Positions 13,984 through 27,797 are shown, counted from the stretch's first letter. The stretch is 64,000 bases of DNA from Caprimulgus europaeus (GCA_907165065.1 OU015541.1:6324001-6388000), one strand, 5' to 3'. Numbers and translations are program-made. The notes: generated by a model not told the origin, from the sequence alone.

Positions 13984-14566
13984 AATGAAAAGTAGCATCC
14001 CGCAAAGATAATCAGCCAAAGAAGTAGCAAAGCATTATAAAGATAATTGTTTTGGTCTAAACCTACATCTTGATTCTGATAGAAGACTGAAGTTTTATTG
14101 CATGTAAGGTCAATTTTAATAGTCTAAATATCCCTAATTTTCAATTTCCTTGAATAAATGATTTATGAGTACATACTATTCCTGTAGCAATCAGCATCTG
14201 CTTTGCATAACCAGAAGCATATTTACATTTTTCTTTCAGAGGTATAAGGGACCATACATAATGCAATGTGGAGAGAATCAAAGATATGTTATTATCAGGA
14301 AATATGATTTTTGAGTCCTTTGAAATTCAATTGAGTTTAAAATGCGCTTTTCTTTTTTCTTTTTAGCACTTTCCCCTCTAAAGGTTAAAACCAAGGTTCA
14401 GAAGGGTCAAATCTTTTCTTTTTTTAAAGACAGTAACTACTGACAGGAGCTCTAGTATTGAGGAGTCCTATTCAAAGGGTGTCCAGACGTGGTACCCATT
14501 CTGCCTTGTCTGTCCCTGAGGGAGGCTCAGAGCACGACACAAAATCCCAGAACTGAAAGTCCATTG

Positions 14567-14598
14567 CTACAAGACAGCTTTCCTACAAGACAGCTTTC
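14567..14598 (+). repeat. Perfect 16-bp tandem duplication
   Basis: CTACAAGACAGCTTTC occurs twice back to back (14567-14582 and 14583-14598) without a mismatch. This implies a recent slippage duplication, just upstream of the CpG-rich segment at 14660. Confidence 0.95.
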
Positions 14599-14659
14599 TT
14601 CTGCTCTAACCAGGGAAGTCAGTTTAGAAAGAAAACGTGCGTTGAAAAATTAATTCAGC

Positions 14660-14970
14660 ACAACCCGTGCCGAGTGGTGGCCGGTAGCGCGCTGGTACGT
14701 AGGACACGCAACGCTCCCGAGCACCGAGCGGTGGAAGAGTGTCCTGAATTCAAAGCGCTCTATCTCGGTGCTCTATCTCCACATGAGCTCTAGCCTGCAG
14801 AAATGGAATTCACTGCTCCATGGCCAGGTGCCAGCGGCTGTTTCCGCATGCGGTGCATGCCAAAACTGGGCCTAGTCGGCTGTTATTAAAACGTTGCTGT
14901 CAAGCTATTAAATGCTTGAAAAGCCGAGAATTAAAAGGAGCTTTACGCATGTACTCCCCGCGGTGTTTCT
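14660..14970. promoter_or_regulatory. Miniature CpG-rich segment with nested inverted repeats; candidate regulatory element
   Basis: In a window where CpG is scarce, 22 CpG dinucleotides fall between 14666 and 14963, 13 of them in the first 101 bases. Inverted repeats are nested: GAGCACCGAG (14719-14728) with CTCGGTGCTC (14764-14773), and AGGACAC (14701-14707) with GTGTCCT (14739-14745). A direct near-repeat links GTGCCGAGTGGTGG (from 14668) and GCACCGAGCGGTGG (14721-14734). The second half (14870-14970) is AT-rich with CpGs retained (AAAACGTTG, AAGCCGAG, TTTACGCATG), a texture typical of conserved non-coding elements. It could be a small unmethylated island with an enhancer or a non-coding RNA start, or a structured-RNA relic. 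No TATA box or ORF is seen. Function is inferred only. Confidence 0.4.
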
Positions 14971-17900
14971 AATCATGCCATTGATGTCTGGAGATCCAGT
15001 TCCCTTCAAAATTTAGTTACAGTTTGTGTTTATAAATCATTTCTTCTATAGACTGCCACCAAACAACCGTTCCTCATTCTGATCCGCAGTTTGAACAGGA
15101 ATAAGATTGTGCTCAAAAGATTGCAAAGCGTTCTTCAAAGGCACTGCTGAAAGCAGGTGCTTTAGGGGACAAGTCCTCCCAGAAACAGGGTGTTTTGGAA
15201 GCATCCATTCCTCCTGTTGGACCAGTTTGCACTGGGGAGTGAGACCAGGAGCCTGCAAGAAACTCCTCCTTCACCTGCATTGCCTCCAGTTCTGGATCAT
15301 TTCCTTCCATTCCCAGGATGTGTTTGGCCACCTTAATAACATAATTCAGCTATCTAGCAATACCTGATCTACTGAAACGAACAACTGAAAGCACAGAACT
15401 TCCTATACCTAAAAATCTGTCTGTTAACTATCTTTTCATTCAAATTGAAATTATTGTTTTACTATCTTTTAATTTACATGTTCAACACCAGACCTTTCAA
15501 TGAATAAGAAAAAAAAAAAAGAATAAAGTCAATACCATCATTCTTTTTTCCTATCACTTTTATGAATTTAATTTATGAAATCATAAAGGAGGGACTAAAG
15601 AACTGGAATAACCTTGGTTTATAGGAATGAACTAATATTTCCTGTTCCTGTCCAGGATGTTTCATAACAGACAAAATATTTACATCTAATTACATATTAA
15701 TTTTGTACTGATATATTTCATGTACTATGTATGGAGAGGAAATCCTTAATTCGTACATCTAGAATGAATTTATTTCTCTATATTATTGTTTGTACTTCTA
15801 GAGAGCATTTATGATTACCAGTTAATCTATGCTTTACTGGACTAAATGATGTATAAACACAGGGCTAAACAAACATACTCTTTCCTCTAAAAACAATACA
15901 CTGTAAGAGAAGAATTGATTCACAGTGATGATGGAAGGTAGGGAGAGGCTGTAACAGATGCAGCACAGGAGGTAGTGGAGGGATGCCTGCTGAGAACTGC
16001 TGCAGTCAGAGCAACGTGTTGGGGACAGGAGTTCTCAGCAGATGTGAGCACAGCCACAGCTTCTTTACCTAAGGGGGAATAGAACGAACTTGGAGCCTGG
16101 ACAAGACACCGTTAGGTACAGAAGTCCTGATGGAAGATCTGCCATGAAGGAATTAGACAATTTTGTCACAGTCTGATCTATAGAGAGCTGAGTAGAGGCA
16201 AATGATGCCTTTACCACAAAGCAGGTGACTTTAAGAGAACTACAGACCCATCTACAAGGGAACATGCACAGGGTGAACAACACAACAATTGTGAGAGTGA
16301 AGCCATGGAAAGCAAAAATCCTAAAGTTTTAAGAAGAGGGACTTGGCTGATTATGTCAAAAGCATCAGCCAGTGAGGACAGGTGAGCCCATGCACACACT
16401 AGTGTCTGGGAACGGTGGGAGCAGCAGTCAGAGTCAATCCTGCGTGGGGTCACTGCTGGCTGCATCGCCCTCTGCTCTGCCTCGTGGAAAAGAGTAAAGC
16501 ACCGCAGATGCAAATAACTAAGCACACAAGGTGGAAGGGAAATATAATCATCCTGTAATTGACTGCTCACTAATGGAATCTATTAATTTATGGCCACAGA
16601 AGAGCCAGCTAATTTGTGGTTAATGGTGTTTAAAAGATAAACAATCTAGACTGAATCAGACATGCATAATCCCTCCATATTGGTGTCATGCCTTCATCCT
16701 GAGGAGACTTCAGCATTTTCAGGACCAATCCTAAACATCCACCACTTCCAATAACACCAATTAGGGCTGAGGTCTTATTTAATCTGGACCAAATGGCATA
16801 AAGTATATCAAAACTTGCAGAGCTTCAGAAACACTGACACCCTTCACTGCCTGGGGTGTAAGAGGTGAGAAGTTTTATCAGGGAGACTGTTGTAAAAGTA
16901 CAGCAAGAGGCACACTTTCATTACTGAGGACTTAAACAACCCAGATTAGAGAGAACACCATTCAAGCATGGACTCTTGCTGAGGGTGAATTTTAAGCCTG
17001 TTTGTCTAATCCTTACGTGGGGAAGGAGCCATTGGCAGGACGCTAAACACTCTGTTGTTCTTTTGTAGTATCTGTGGGAGCATCCTCCAGAGGAAATCTC
17101 ACGGCGCTGGAGCAGACTTCATTTAATTTAATATTCCTAATTCACAACTATTTTGTTCAAGTGTTTAATACAAGATATAAAGGTTTTGATATCTAGAAAA
17201 CCTTGCATCTAATACCCTCTTGACAGATCATTACACGAGTCTAATTGAATTTAGATCTTGTGATATGCCATTCAGAACTTGTTTGCATTTCACTGGAAAT
17301 GAGATGATCATCAGTTACCTTTACATAGAAATTGTGACACATATTTTCATGCACATGAAACAAATACCAAAATATTCAGGTATTTGTGTGCTTTATTTGC
17401 ATATAGTTGCTACCTCCGTGCAGAAATGAAGTAATTACTGTAACGAGTAATTATGTCCTCGCATGTAATTTGCACAAGAGAAAAAATTCCTACAGTTTAC
17501 TCATTCCATAGATATTTGGGACAACAAGGCAAACAAAAAAGTTCTAGGAGAAAACCTGCATGTTTGCCTAAGATGTCTTTCTGACAAATAGACAGTTTAT
17601 TTAGAGAAGAAAAAAGAAAAAAAAAATCTCCATTACCTTCTCATCAGCTCTTTCCCCTTTTCCCAGAAAATTATTTATTTGCCTCTGTTACTAGGTTCTA
17701 AATAGCAAGAATAAACACATGTAAAAAGTCAAAACATTGCTACTTTTCTTTTAAGACCTTCTGTTACATACAAATCAAAAGCCTCTTGAAAAAGCTCTCC
17801 AATTATTGCAATTTTTGGTTAGTGAAAGAAAAATTTGTATATACACACTTGTGTAATTAGTTCAAACAAACTCTGGTTTTTGCTTGAAATATTTTTCAAT

Positions 17901-19850
17901 TTATGCCAATTATTTAACAAAGAGAATTGTTATTGTGAAATGAAAATCAAAACCCTTAATTTAAAAAGGAAAACACTTCAGTATTCACCAACTCCTCCTA
18001 TTTTGGAGGATAAATTATCTGCTAAATCTATATTAATTCATGCAATTTTTTTATTCCCTTCAAACTTTAGTATTTAGATGCTCTACTGAGGAAAAAGAAA
18101 AAAGTTTCATTATGCACCCAATTCCTTTTCCAAAGCTTCATCTGTGGCTAAATAATTACTGAAACATCTTGCCCCTGTGTTAATCTCTAGTAGGTCACTG
18201 CAGCCTGACTTCACTGCAAGAATTTATAATTAAAGGGATATCTGAGATTTAGATCCAGGGTACGGATGTTACAAAATACATCACAAGTCTTAGTTTTCAT
18301 AAGCTTAATAAAGAGCTGCTGTGCTAGTCCTACAAGTCCTCCTTGAACTCCACCAAAATATGAATTAGGTCCTGGGAAGTTACGACAATGCAGGTTTCTG
18401 GTATCTGGCCACGATGCGATTGAAATTGGCTCAACAATAACAAGACAAACACAACCCCTGGTATCCTTCCCTTCCCCAGCCTCCCACCTTCCTTCACACA
18501 TGAAGTGAGTTTCCCTTCCTCAAGTTCTTCATATATTCTAGGAAGAATCCTCTTGTCACTCTAATTTACCCACTAAACTCATTCTGGCTTAGGATTAAAC
18601 TTTTGTAATAAAAAAGGATTGTGTTTATTTATAATAGGTAGCACAATCCTCTTTTAACTTTGTTGGGAAAACACCTCCAAACACATCCCCCCCAAAGGAC
18701 TGCACACAGCCAGCATTTCAGGAACAGTAGAGCTTCCTGGGCCACCAAACAATTTAAATCAGTTCTCCTCATTGTCTTAATGACAGTTGCAAAGATCTCG
18801 TTGGAACAGCATTACAGTATAAAATTGTGCTGAGAACTCAGGTGCACAACCAGTAGATAAATAAATATAAATAGAGGACTAACGTTTGGGGGTTTTTTTC
18901 CTCTAGCATTTTGGGCAGTAATTTGCACTTTCCTGAGTGTCCCCTCTCACCCCTCTGTTGTTCCCAGTGCTGTACCCAAGTGCTGCTGCTCCCCTTCCCA
19001 AGGGATCAGGACAGGGACTGCCTATCCCACTCGCTGCTCACAAGTAACAATCCAGAGCAACAAACCGCACCCCTCTACCAGAGGGTGGTAACTGGTCCCT
19101 CACTGCTCCTGCCGAATTCCAGACGTGCTTCTTCTCTGCTCCCAAGGCTAGAGAACAGCAAACAGCTGAGAAAACGCCCAATTAGTTGATTGACAGGATA
19201 GGACAATCATCACACGGTGCTCTTCACACCCGCTTCCCTCTCCTTTTATTTTTGGGAGGAATAATACTCAAGCTAGAAGGATATGGCAATGCTTTACAAT
19301 CTGAGCCATTTCCTTACATCTCAGACCACACTTGATCTTTTTCTCACCACTTATTTGACATTTTTCTCTGTTCATTTCCATGCTAATCAGATGATAAACC
19401 TATGTAAAGTTTGAAGGAAATACTAAAGCTTCTGAATTACTCCCCAGAGAAATAGCAGAAACACTGAATCCTTTTTCTCAGATACTACTTTTTTGTGATA
19501 CACCTTTGTATAACACTGAATTTTGGGGTTGTTCCCTTACTGTTTTTTGTTTATTTGTTTGTAAAGATCTTCCTCAGTTTAAAACACCACAGACCACAGT
19601 TTGTCACATGAATGTACTGAGAAACAAAACTCCTACATGGGATTTTCAGACTTGCTTTGGGACCTTCAGCACATATTTAGCCAAGCTGTGCCTTGTTTTA
19701 CTGAGCTCTAGCAAGCAGAATGAGAGGAGTAATCGCAGAGTCTGTGGTTGCTTCTGGGCTCAGATGAAGTCTTTACCTGTGTTCAGTTTTATGCTTTTTT
19801 TTTTTTTTGGCAGAGTTTAAAAATACAGAAATTAAGATCATGTATGTTGA
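14971..19850. other. Non-coding stretch
   Basis: Apart from the candidate element at 17095-17490, nothing is recognisable. A moderately GC-rich patch at 18930-19160 gives a 92-codon open frame without domain or splice context. Confidence 0.65.
17095..17490. promoter_or_regulatory. Candidate conserved non-coding element with paired TAATTA sites
   Basis: Two TAATTA cores lie at 17432-17437 and 17448-17453, 16 bases apart start to start. The first sits in the 10-bp palindrome AGTAATTACT (17430-17439). Upstream there is TTTAATTTAATATTCC, CTAATTGAATTTAG and TTTGCATTTCACTGG. CpGs are retained (CTCACGGCGC, ACACGAGTC, TAACGAGT, CTCGCATG) in AT-rich DNA, which favours selective constraint. A 69-codon open frame here has no recognisable product. 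Confidence 0.3.
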
Positions 19851-19861
19851 GATAGTATGTA

Positions 19862-19917
<56 letters not shown>

Positions 19918-19938
19918 ACAAATACACACACATATGTG
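19851..19938. repeat. Compound palindromic microsatellite (TG)n(TA)n(CA)n
   Basis: A GT-rich left arm (19855-19872) runs into about 44 bases of pure alternating AT (19872-19915), followed by TTTAACAAATACACACACAT (19914-19933). The left and right arms are approximately reverse complements over 11-13 bases, so the whole block can form a long hairpin or cruciform. It is a likely length-polymorphic locus and a known kind of replication or assembly trouble spot. Confidence 0.95.
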
Positions 19939-22900
19939 TCCAGAGCTCAGGGTGTGAGAATTGTAGGCAAATGGAAATAAATGTAAAATAATGACATGTA
20001 ACTTTCATAAAGCAAGCTGTGAAACCAGTGTCTAGGTCTTAAAATACCATACTCCATATTACAATAAAGTTGCCTATCTTTCTTTCCAAATACCTGCTCT
20101 GCAGCCCCCTGCCTTACAGGACACTGCTGCTCCACGGTGGAGGTTTTCAGGCAAGGGATGATTGGACAAGGGGTTGAAAACTGGCTCTGCCAAAATCAGC
20201 GGGAGCAAAAGGTACCCAGTGCCTGGCAGTGTGGAGACAGGGAGGGAAACAGACCCTGGACTAATAGCACAAAGGATGAACCTAGAACTCTGTCCCGTGT
20301 GGGTTTTGACTAGAAGACACAAATTTAAAGGATTTCTTCTTCTGACACTTCTCTATCAGTCTTCAGTTTGTTGCCACTCATTGCACTGACCTGTAAAGTC
20401 AAGGCTTGACCTTTTTTTGAGTCCAAGCGAGAAAGCAGATGAGATGCTGGGACAGAGGCAGACTTTTAGCCTCAGAGGCTGGCACAGGAGGCAGAAGTGT
20501 TGCGCCCAAAATCTGTGTTGGGCTGTTACCAAGACATCACTTATTCCACAGCCAGCCACAGACTGTCACATCATTTCAGCACTAGAAATGAAGGGTGGTC
20601 TGACATGTAAGTCATTAAAAAAAAAAATAAAAATATTAAAATCAATATTCCTAAGCCTCACAAGGAAAGAATGCATTTGAGAGTCAGATTTTTTTCAAGA
20701 AGAAAGTCAAGTCCAAACGCTAGTTAGGCCTGTCTGCAGATGTGAATTGTGCATGTAAAAATATACACAGAGACTTCTTTAAACAGTAAGCCAATGTTAT
20801 AAAGAACTGGATGTAATTTCCCAAACAAAAATGCTATGATCCCTACTTTAAGCATTCAGCTAACTAGTTTGCATGCTCATAAGATATTCATACTTAAAAG
20901 GGAAACAACAACAAAAAACATATATAAAATTCTACTATTCCACACCCAGAAAGGGAGGGCTGTAACTTCCAAGGAAGACAGAAGCATGCTTGAAAAGATC
21001 ACACTAAAATGACAACCAAAGCTTCATATTGATGCTACTGCTCTTGGTTTATTCCCTCTGACTGAAAGCTTTCAACATCAGAAAGTTTGGGACCAGCAAT
21101 TAGTCTTTTGGAGACTCAGAAAGTTTACAGATCCTGGGATTTATATGCCTGATTGTAGGAGGAATAGACGTTATCAATCTATCAAATCATGGTCAAGCTA
21201 ATATGATACTGTTTCTACCAAGAACATTTTAAAGTTTACTCAGCACACAAAGAATTCAACAGCCAGACCTTTCCACATGGAGAGTTTGTTCGAAGTTTAC
21301 CCAATCCCTCAGAATTACACCAGATGAAACATGCTAAAAATCAGTCATCTTCCATTTGTGTTTTTCCTCACGTGTGTTTAAAGATGGTCGCTTGATAGCT
21401 CATCTGTGTCCAAGGCAATCAGGCAATCTTAAGTTTCCTGTAATTTTTCCTCGCAAAACAAATCTTCAGATTGCTGAAAACAGATTCTGGGGAAGGAAAA
21501 AAACCAAAATTCTATCCTTTAGCATTCCTAAATTTCTCTTGTGATCACCTGTGCTTACTCTGAAGCCTTTGTACAGAGAGCCTATGGCAAAAGGAAGGAG
21601 GTAAAACAACTGGCGCCTCAGGCATTTGCTTTCAACTGGACTTTGGGTTCCTGTTCTCCTTCCAAAGTACAAACATGATGCTCCAAAGCCTGCAAGAGGC
21701 TAACACCAGTATTCTGGTTCGGATTATGACTGAATGTTAGTGACCCACACGATGAGAAAAATCACTGAGCCAGTCAAGGCAAAGTGTGGTGACAAATTCC
21801 AGGGAGAGAACAGAAGCATGCTCAGAGTGCTGAAGAAGCCCAGAGTCATCCTGCTCACCTCAAACTAGAATGGGCAAATCCTTCCCCAACAGCCACATCA
21901 AATTCTCTGCAAACTCTGCTCAAGAATTAAATATTTAAGCGCTCTCACAAAACAAACATATCTGCATTTGAATCACCCTGCTTGGAAGATCGCAGTGTTT
22001 GGAGTCCTTAATGAAGCCACATTTGGCAGAGTTACAAAATCACATTAAAAAAAATCTACTTATTTTTCCACCATCAATGCTCTTTTATATGCACAATGAC
22101 AAAACTGAATCCAGTTTAAAATGCACCTGTCAGAGCTGTCAGCCATCAGAAGTCCTCTTTTGTTGTTTGGTTATGCTGGGAGGTTATTCCAGCATGTTTT
22201 CACTAAGAGGAGGAGGTGTCATCTGAATATGGCAAAACAAAACTGCGTGACTCACTCAGCAAAACCAGACAGACGTTACAGTTTGGAGTAAGACACACAA
22301 GCTGGCTGAAACTGAAGACTCTTGGAGCCCAAGACTATCTTTTTGCTTGTACAGCACCCAGCTCCCATCACTGAGCTGATCCCTCTGCAGCAAGATAACC
22401 AGGTAATGAGAACAGCCCTTGGTGAGCAGAGCAGCCGCTCCAAGCCCTGTGAATCAGCACTTGCTCTGTGCACTGCTCCAACAGTCGCAATTAACACCCA
22501 GCTCACACGACAGAGGTGACAAAACAATACTGGAGTTAATATGGTACAGCAAATAAAGGAATACATAATTTCTATAGAGAAAATGAGTGTGCATGTAATT
22601 CCTTTGGTTGTGTACACAGAAACTAAAGCTATCTAGGCATTTGGGGTTTTTATTGCTTATATATTTTTGCCAATGTGAATCCAGGCATTTTGTACCCTAT
22701 GGCACCTCCTGGAAGTTACAACAGTTGAACTAATGAGATCTGTGAAAGTGCTCTCTTTTTGAGAGAGGAAATGATTTTTAGTCAAACAGTCAAATGTTTT
22801 TCCTACCATCTGCACAACCTTTTGTTAAAACACCTTCTATACTCAAACATCTGATTAAACAGATGGAGGGAGGAAAAAAAAAGCCTTTGTTAAAGTTTTG

Positions 22901-25900
22901 GCATCCCGTTTCTTCAATTAGATTCTTCCAATAAGTTTTCAACAAAGCCAGATGTAATGTTCCACATATTTTTAATTATAGAACTTTGCCAAGATGGGGT
23001 AAAAGGAAGTAATTCACAGTGCTCTGTGGTATCGTTATAGATCTGAAAATATATGACCACAGGTCTCCTCCACAGGTCACTTGCAATCTGCAGCAGCAGT
23101 TCCTCAAGTCTGATGTACACTGAAGCAAATATGGTCAAGATAGATCAAGGTACAAGGGAAGCATCGCACACGTACCATCAATCCACCAGTCCTTATCCCT
23201 AAGGAACTGGGCAAGCAGCTGTTATTTATAATGTTCAATAAAGATGTCAATCCCAACTGGACAAAGACAACATTGTGATGCTGCTTTGCTGGCCCAATAC
23301 AGAAGATGCAAAATATACCAACTCTTGATAACCTGCTTTAAGTGCTCAAAATTCAGGTAATCTACTAATTAATAATGTTGCAAAGGAGCATTTGTTCATA
23401 ACTAAATGCATGAAATAAAGTGCTGGCAATTTGCTTGCTGTAATTGGGATTAGGTGTATGCCGATAAAGCTTCCTCTCACCCTAGAAATGATCAGCACCT
23501 CTAAAAAAATACCAAAACAAAACACATAAATGTAAATTGTTCACTAAGAAATTGATTGCCAACTAGATTGGCACAACTCATAGTTCCTGTAACAGGATGG
23601 GCAGCCGTATCAGTCAGTATTGGCAAGTAAGGACTGACTGCCCAGATGGCTGGCAGCATTTAAACAAGATGGGACCCAGATGTCAGCAAAGCAGTGAGCA
23701 AAACAAAATATCACTGAAATGCTTAATTTCTCCAAACAATTATGCTTTTAAAAATTAAACCAAAAGGAGTGTAAAACCAAGAACGCTTGAACTCTAGTAA
23801 GGTTGGAAAGGAAACCCCACAAGCGAGGGCAGCTTTGGGCACATCACACAGCTTCCTCCTCCTGTCTGCATGGAGCTCATTCCTCTTGACCTCTTCCTCT
23901 CAGCACAATCCCTTATCTGGAGTGGTACACAGGGCCATTTATGGGCAGAAAGCTTGGCAGATGCAAGACCCAAGTGCCAAAAGTCTGGATGCTTTTTCAC
24001 CATCAGTGTTGCCAGCAGTGGCATCTGGTTGCATCGCTGGCTCCTTGCTCGGCATTAACGGGGGGTCCTGACTCTGGGCCTGGCCAGCACTCTGCTGAGC
24101 TGCTGTGGGTCTGGCAGGACAGTCTCTCAAAACAGCTACCAAAATCTTTTCTCACAACTAACCCTTTCATTCTCAAAGGGGAATCAGACAAAAATCAGTT
24201 TTTCTCCAAACATACCTTCCATAATCTTCATACACCCTTCCTAGCACCCAGCAAAGCTGGAGCTCACTCTCAGGACACAGACACTGAGGCAGGATGGTTT
24301 AGCATAAAGTTTTCCTAATTAAATTCACTCTGCCTTATGGTTGCACAGGAATGCAAAGATTGTTGCATGTCAGGATGGAGACACCTTGCTAGCAGCCTGG
24401 ACAGAGACAGGCACAGGGCTATGTTCTTCAGTCACATTTACCTCTGCCCATACGTTGTACACAAGCTGAGTCTACAGCTCGGTGTTTGCATGGCTAACTA
24501 TAAGCCTTGTATACATTTACACATTCATCTATGCTTTGTGATTTTTGCTCATTCACATGGTGCTACATTTTTTCTAAAATCTATAGTCCCTGCCTGTAAG
24601 ATATTTGGGACATCACTGTTAGATCCAAAGAGACTCAGTAACATTTCAGACCAAGATACCTTATTGAAAACAGCACATGATTTTACAAAAGGTCTTGAAA
24701 TCTGCATTTTTTTCTTACCCCCACCTGCAACACAACATTTATCATAATATAAAGTCTGAACTGCTCTTCTTCATGACACATTATAGGTCAATTATTGGGA
24801 TTCACTCCAACATGCAGACAGCAAAGCTAGCTATTCACATTGGTTCCTCTAGCTTTGAAATGTGTTTGTGTTATAAAGGCATGTGTTGACTTCTGTGATA
24901 TGAAAAAATTATCCATAGGAAATAAATGTAGCTCTTTCTCTACTTCAGTACTACATTTATTTCTGCAAGGTTTAAGTTATTATAGTTCTGTATTGGCTTG
25001 ATAGCTCAGTAATCTCAGAAGTGTCTCTGTTGACCTCTTAGGGGATGTTCAATAGAAAACGTAAGGAATAACACTTAAATTGCAGTAAGCACAGAAGGGC
25101 TTGTACTTTGTACTTTAGCCCATGTAGATTTATGTGTGGGAATGATTATCCTCAACTTTTCAGCTCTTTGATGCATTGTATGAAAGATACTCACAAATCT
25201 TAACCAAGTTTCCTACATTAAAAGCACAGCCAAGCAAAGAAGCCTGGTCTTCTGGCTGTGGAGTTTTGCCTGAATATATCCCCATGTGAATACACTGCTT
25301 TGAATGATATAACATGAAAGGACTGCCTGCATTGTGCAGAAGTTTTCTGTTTTCCATTACTTGTACTTGTAAGTGTATCTGTTTTACAGCTCTCTAATAA
25401 ATGAACAAGTCTTAGTATCAGCAATATTCCTGACACATTTTTAGGCAAAACAAAGCCAGTTAGCCATTCCATGGTATTAATTCTTTTGTGCTTCCCAAAG
25501 GCTCACAATCCTATATAACATTTGGATGCATTTATGTAATTTCTTAGATTTCCCACAGAGGTGCTTGTGATGAGAGAACTCAAGAAGGGAAGGGCAGTTT
25601 AAGGTGAAGTTCCACTGGAAAGTATGACACCTGTATTTCTGCCCTACCCCATCTCACATCAATCAAAAAAATTCCCTTTCATTCCTATACTTTGTAAGCA
25701 GAGATGAGGTGCTTTTGTATATAATACAGCTTTCTCAAAGTCATCAACCAAACAAGGAGAAGAAAAGGTGTCTTAAGTTCTGCAAAGGTGCCTCATGGGT
25801 ACCCCACCACCAGCAGTTACCATCCATGCCACAGACATCTTTCTCTTCTCTGCAGAGACCTCAACACTGCAGGGCTGAAGGGGAGCAGTGAATACCAGGT

Positions 25901-27797
25901 GAAATTAGGGAGTGCTGGACTGGCAAACCCTCAAGAATTGAACATTGCACTCACCCCCATGAGCAGCACAGGCTGGGAGTGGCTCCTAGGAAACCTTAGT
26001 GTGAATACGCCTCTCCCGACATGCATCACTGTGTGCAGATGGATCATTCATTCTCCATCCATGACTCACTGCAAGACCTGTGCTGAGCATCAGCCACCTC
26101 TGCCAGCAGATTGATGAAGACAGCGGCAGACTGTAACCCACCAAGAGGCCTTCCATGGAAAAAGCTCAACATACGGACTCTGGTAGCTACCAGGGTGGTC
26201 TGCCCTTACACCAGAAATGAAGAGCTGTGCATCTCACAGCACAATCTTGTTTATAACCTGCAAAGCTATAGCATACCATGGCAAACAAGACTAAAATAAG
26301 CCTTGGTGACCTTTAAGGCTCATTTTCATCATAGGTAATATTGAAAGAGTGAAGTAGAACTGCATAAAGGAAGTATGACCAAGAAAAGGAAAAACATCTT
26401 GAGAAGCCAAGAACACCACTCTTCCGACTATCAAAGATGATGTGCAGCTTCTACTGTCTGCAGCTGAAAAGGACACACTTTGCTTCTAGGACCCAAAGAC
26501 AGTCACAGAGCCTCTAATACATTTAGGTTCAAATGGCATCAAAACCAATGAAGTCCAAGTACTGGAATAAAGCAGAGATGTATCTTTTCTCCTGTGCTGC
26601 CCTTGTTAGCAAACAGGTTTGTCTACTGAATTGGATGTTTTAAGTACTTTTCCAAAATTTTTGTTTGCGGTTACTTTTCAGTAGCAGTGGTTTATCATAA
26701 AACACTGCTCACAACAGGGGCTGACAAATGTTTGGAGCCTGGTTTGATCTGTTTTCCACAGCAGTTGTGTTTTTATTTTAAATGGAAGCAGTAAGATAGT
26801 TATAACCGGAACATCCACAGCAAAAGGGGGTCACACTAAACATGCCAGACCTGTCTGGGCAGGTCTAATTTAAACACCAGCCTTTTAAGAATGGGACTGT
26901 CTTTGAATGAGATTTCTTTGTACTTCTGAAGACAGCACACACCCTTTTCCTGCTGCTTGATTAAACAGCACTTGCCCAATGAATAGATCTTGATCAGGAA
27001 TAGAAAATGCATGGAGCTGTCCTGGGGAAAATGGGCTCAATCTTTTCCCAGACTCACCTGTGGGAAGACACATGCAGCTACATAGAATACACTGACCTTT
27101 CAAATCAGTCCTCTCACATATGGACCTCTACTCTGTCAAATGTCTGCACCTTTAAAGTATTTATTTTATGCATTTGAATGCAATAAATCACTAATGGTAG
27201 CAGAAGCCTCTCACAGGAAAGCTGTACTTTTAGCTGTCTTTGCCCTGTGTCTGTCCTGAAGGGCAAGCACCAACCGAGACAGAACTATGCACTGTTTCAT
27301 GAGATGCCACAGCCTAAGATCCACCATTACAGTCAGAGCAGAAGTCCTGAAGCATGTCTATCACTGCCTTGTCTTGCAGAAGTGGATCCTCCCCTGCTAA
27401 AAATAACCCTGTATTTGCTGTGTGAATAATCATCCTTCACCTTGTTCCCACTCACCCATAAGAGCACAAGCCAAAGAGAGCAAGGCAGGCGAGTGCTAAG
27501 GAGGAGTTGGTTTTCATATGCAAGGTGAATATTAAAAGTTTATACTTCTCTGCTTCAAGGGTTTTTTTCCTATACCAGGAACTTCAGAAATACTGACTTC
27601 TACAGTGAACTGCTTGCAAATGCACTAACTTCATGTGCAGAAAGCATAAACTCCACAGTGTAAGTACACTCTCATTAGATTTTGAGTCTAGGACTTTAAA
27701 AATAACAAATGATAACTGAAAACTCAATTCCATCAAAAGCAAGAAAGCTTGCTGCCTAGGATATATCTGGACTAACTCTGCTCTCTGCTCCAGTCTT
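19939..27797. other. Non-coding stretch
   Basis: This is mostly unique AT-rich DNA. A slightly GC-richer interval at 23790-24150 yields several short overlapping frames on both strands, none recognisable. No transposon is identified apart from possible undetectable remnants. Confidence 0.65.
23335..23480. promoter_or_regulatory. Candidate conserved non-coding element
   Basis: CTACTAATTAATAATGTTGC, then AACTAAATGCATGAAATAAA and GCTGTAATTGGGATTAGGTG (bicoid/OTX-like GGATTA) cluster in 130 unique bases ending at TATGCCGATAAAGC. There is no ORF or repeat. Weak inference. Confidence 0.25.

Noticed and set aside
14665-14760. tRNA-like reading of the CpG cluster (TGCCGAGTGGT resembles a tRNA A-box)
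   Set aside because: There is no acceptable B-box (GGTTCGANTCC) at the right distance and no acceptor stem, so no tRNA or tRNA-SINE is called.
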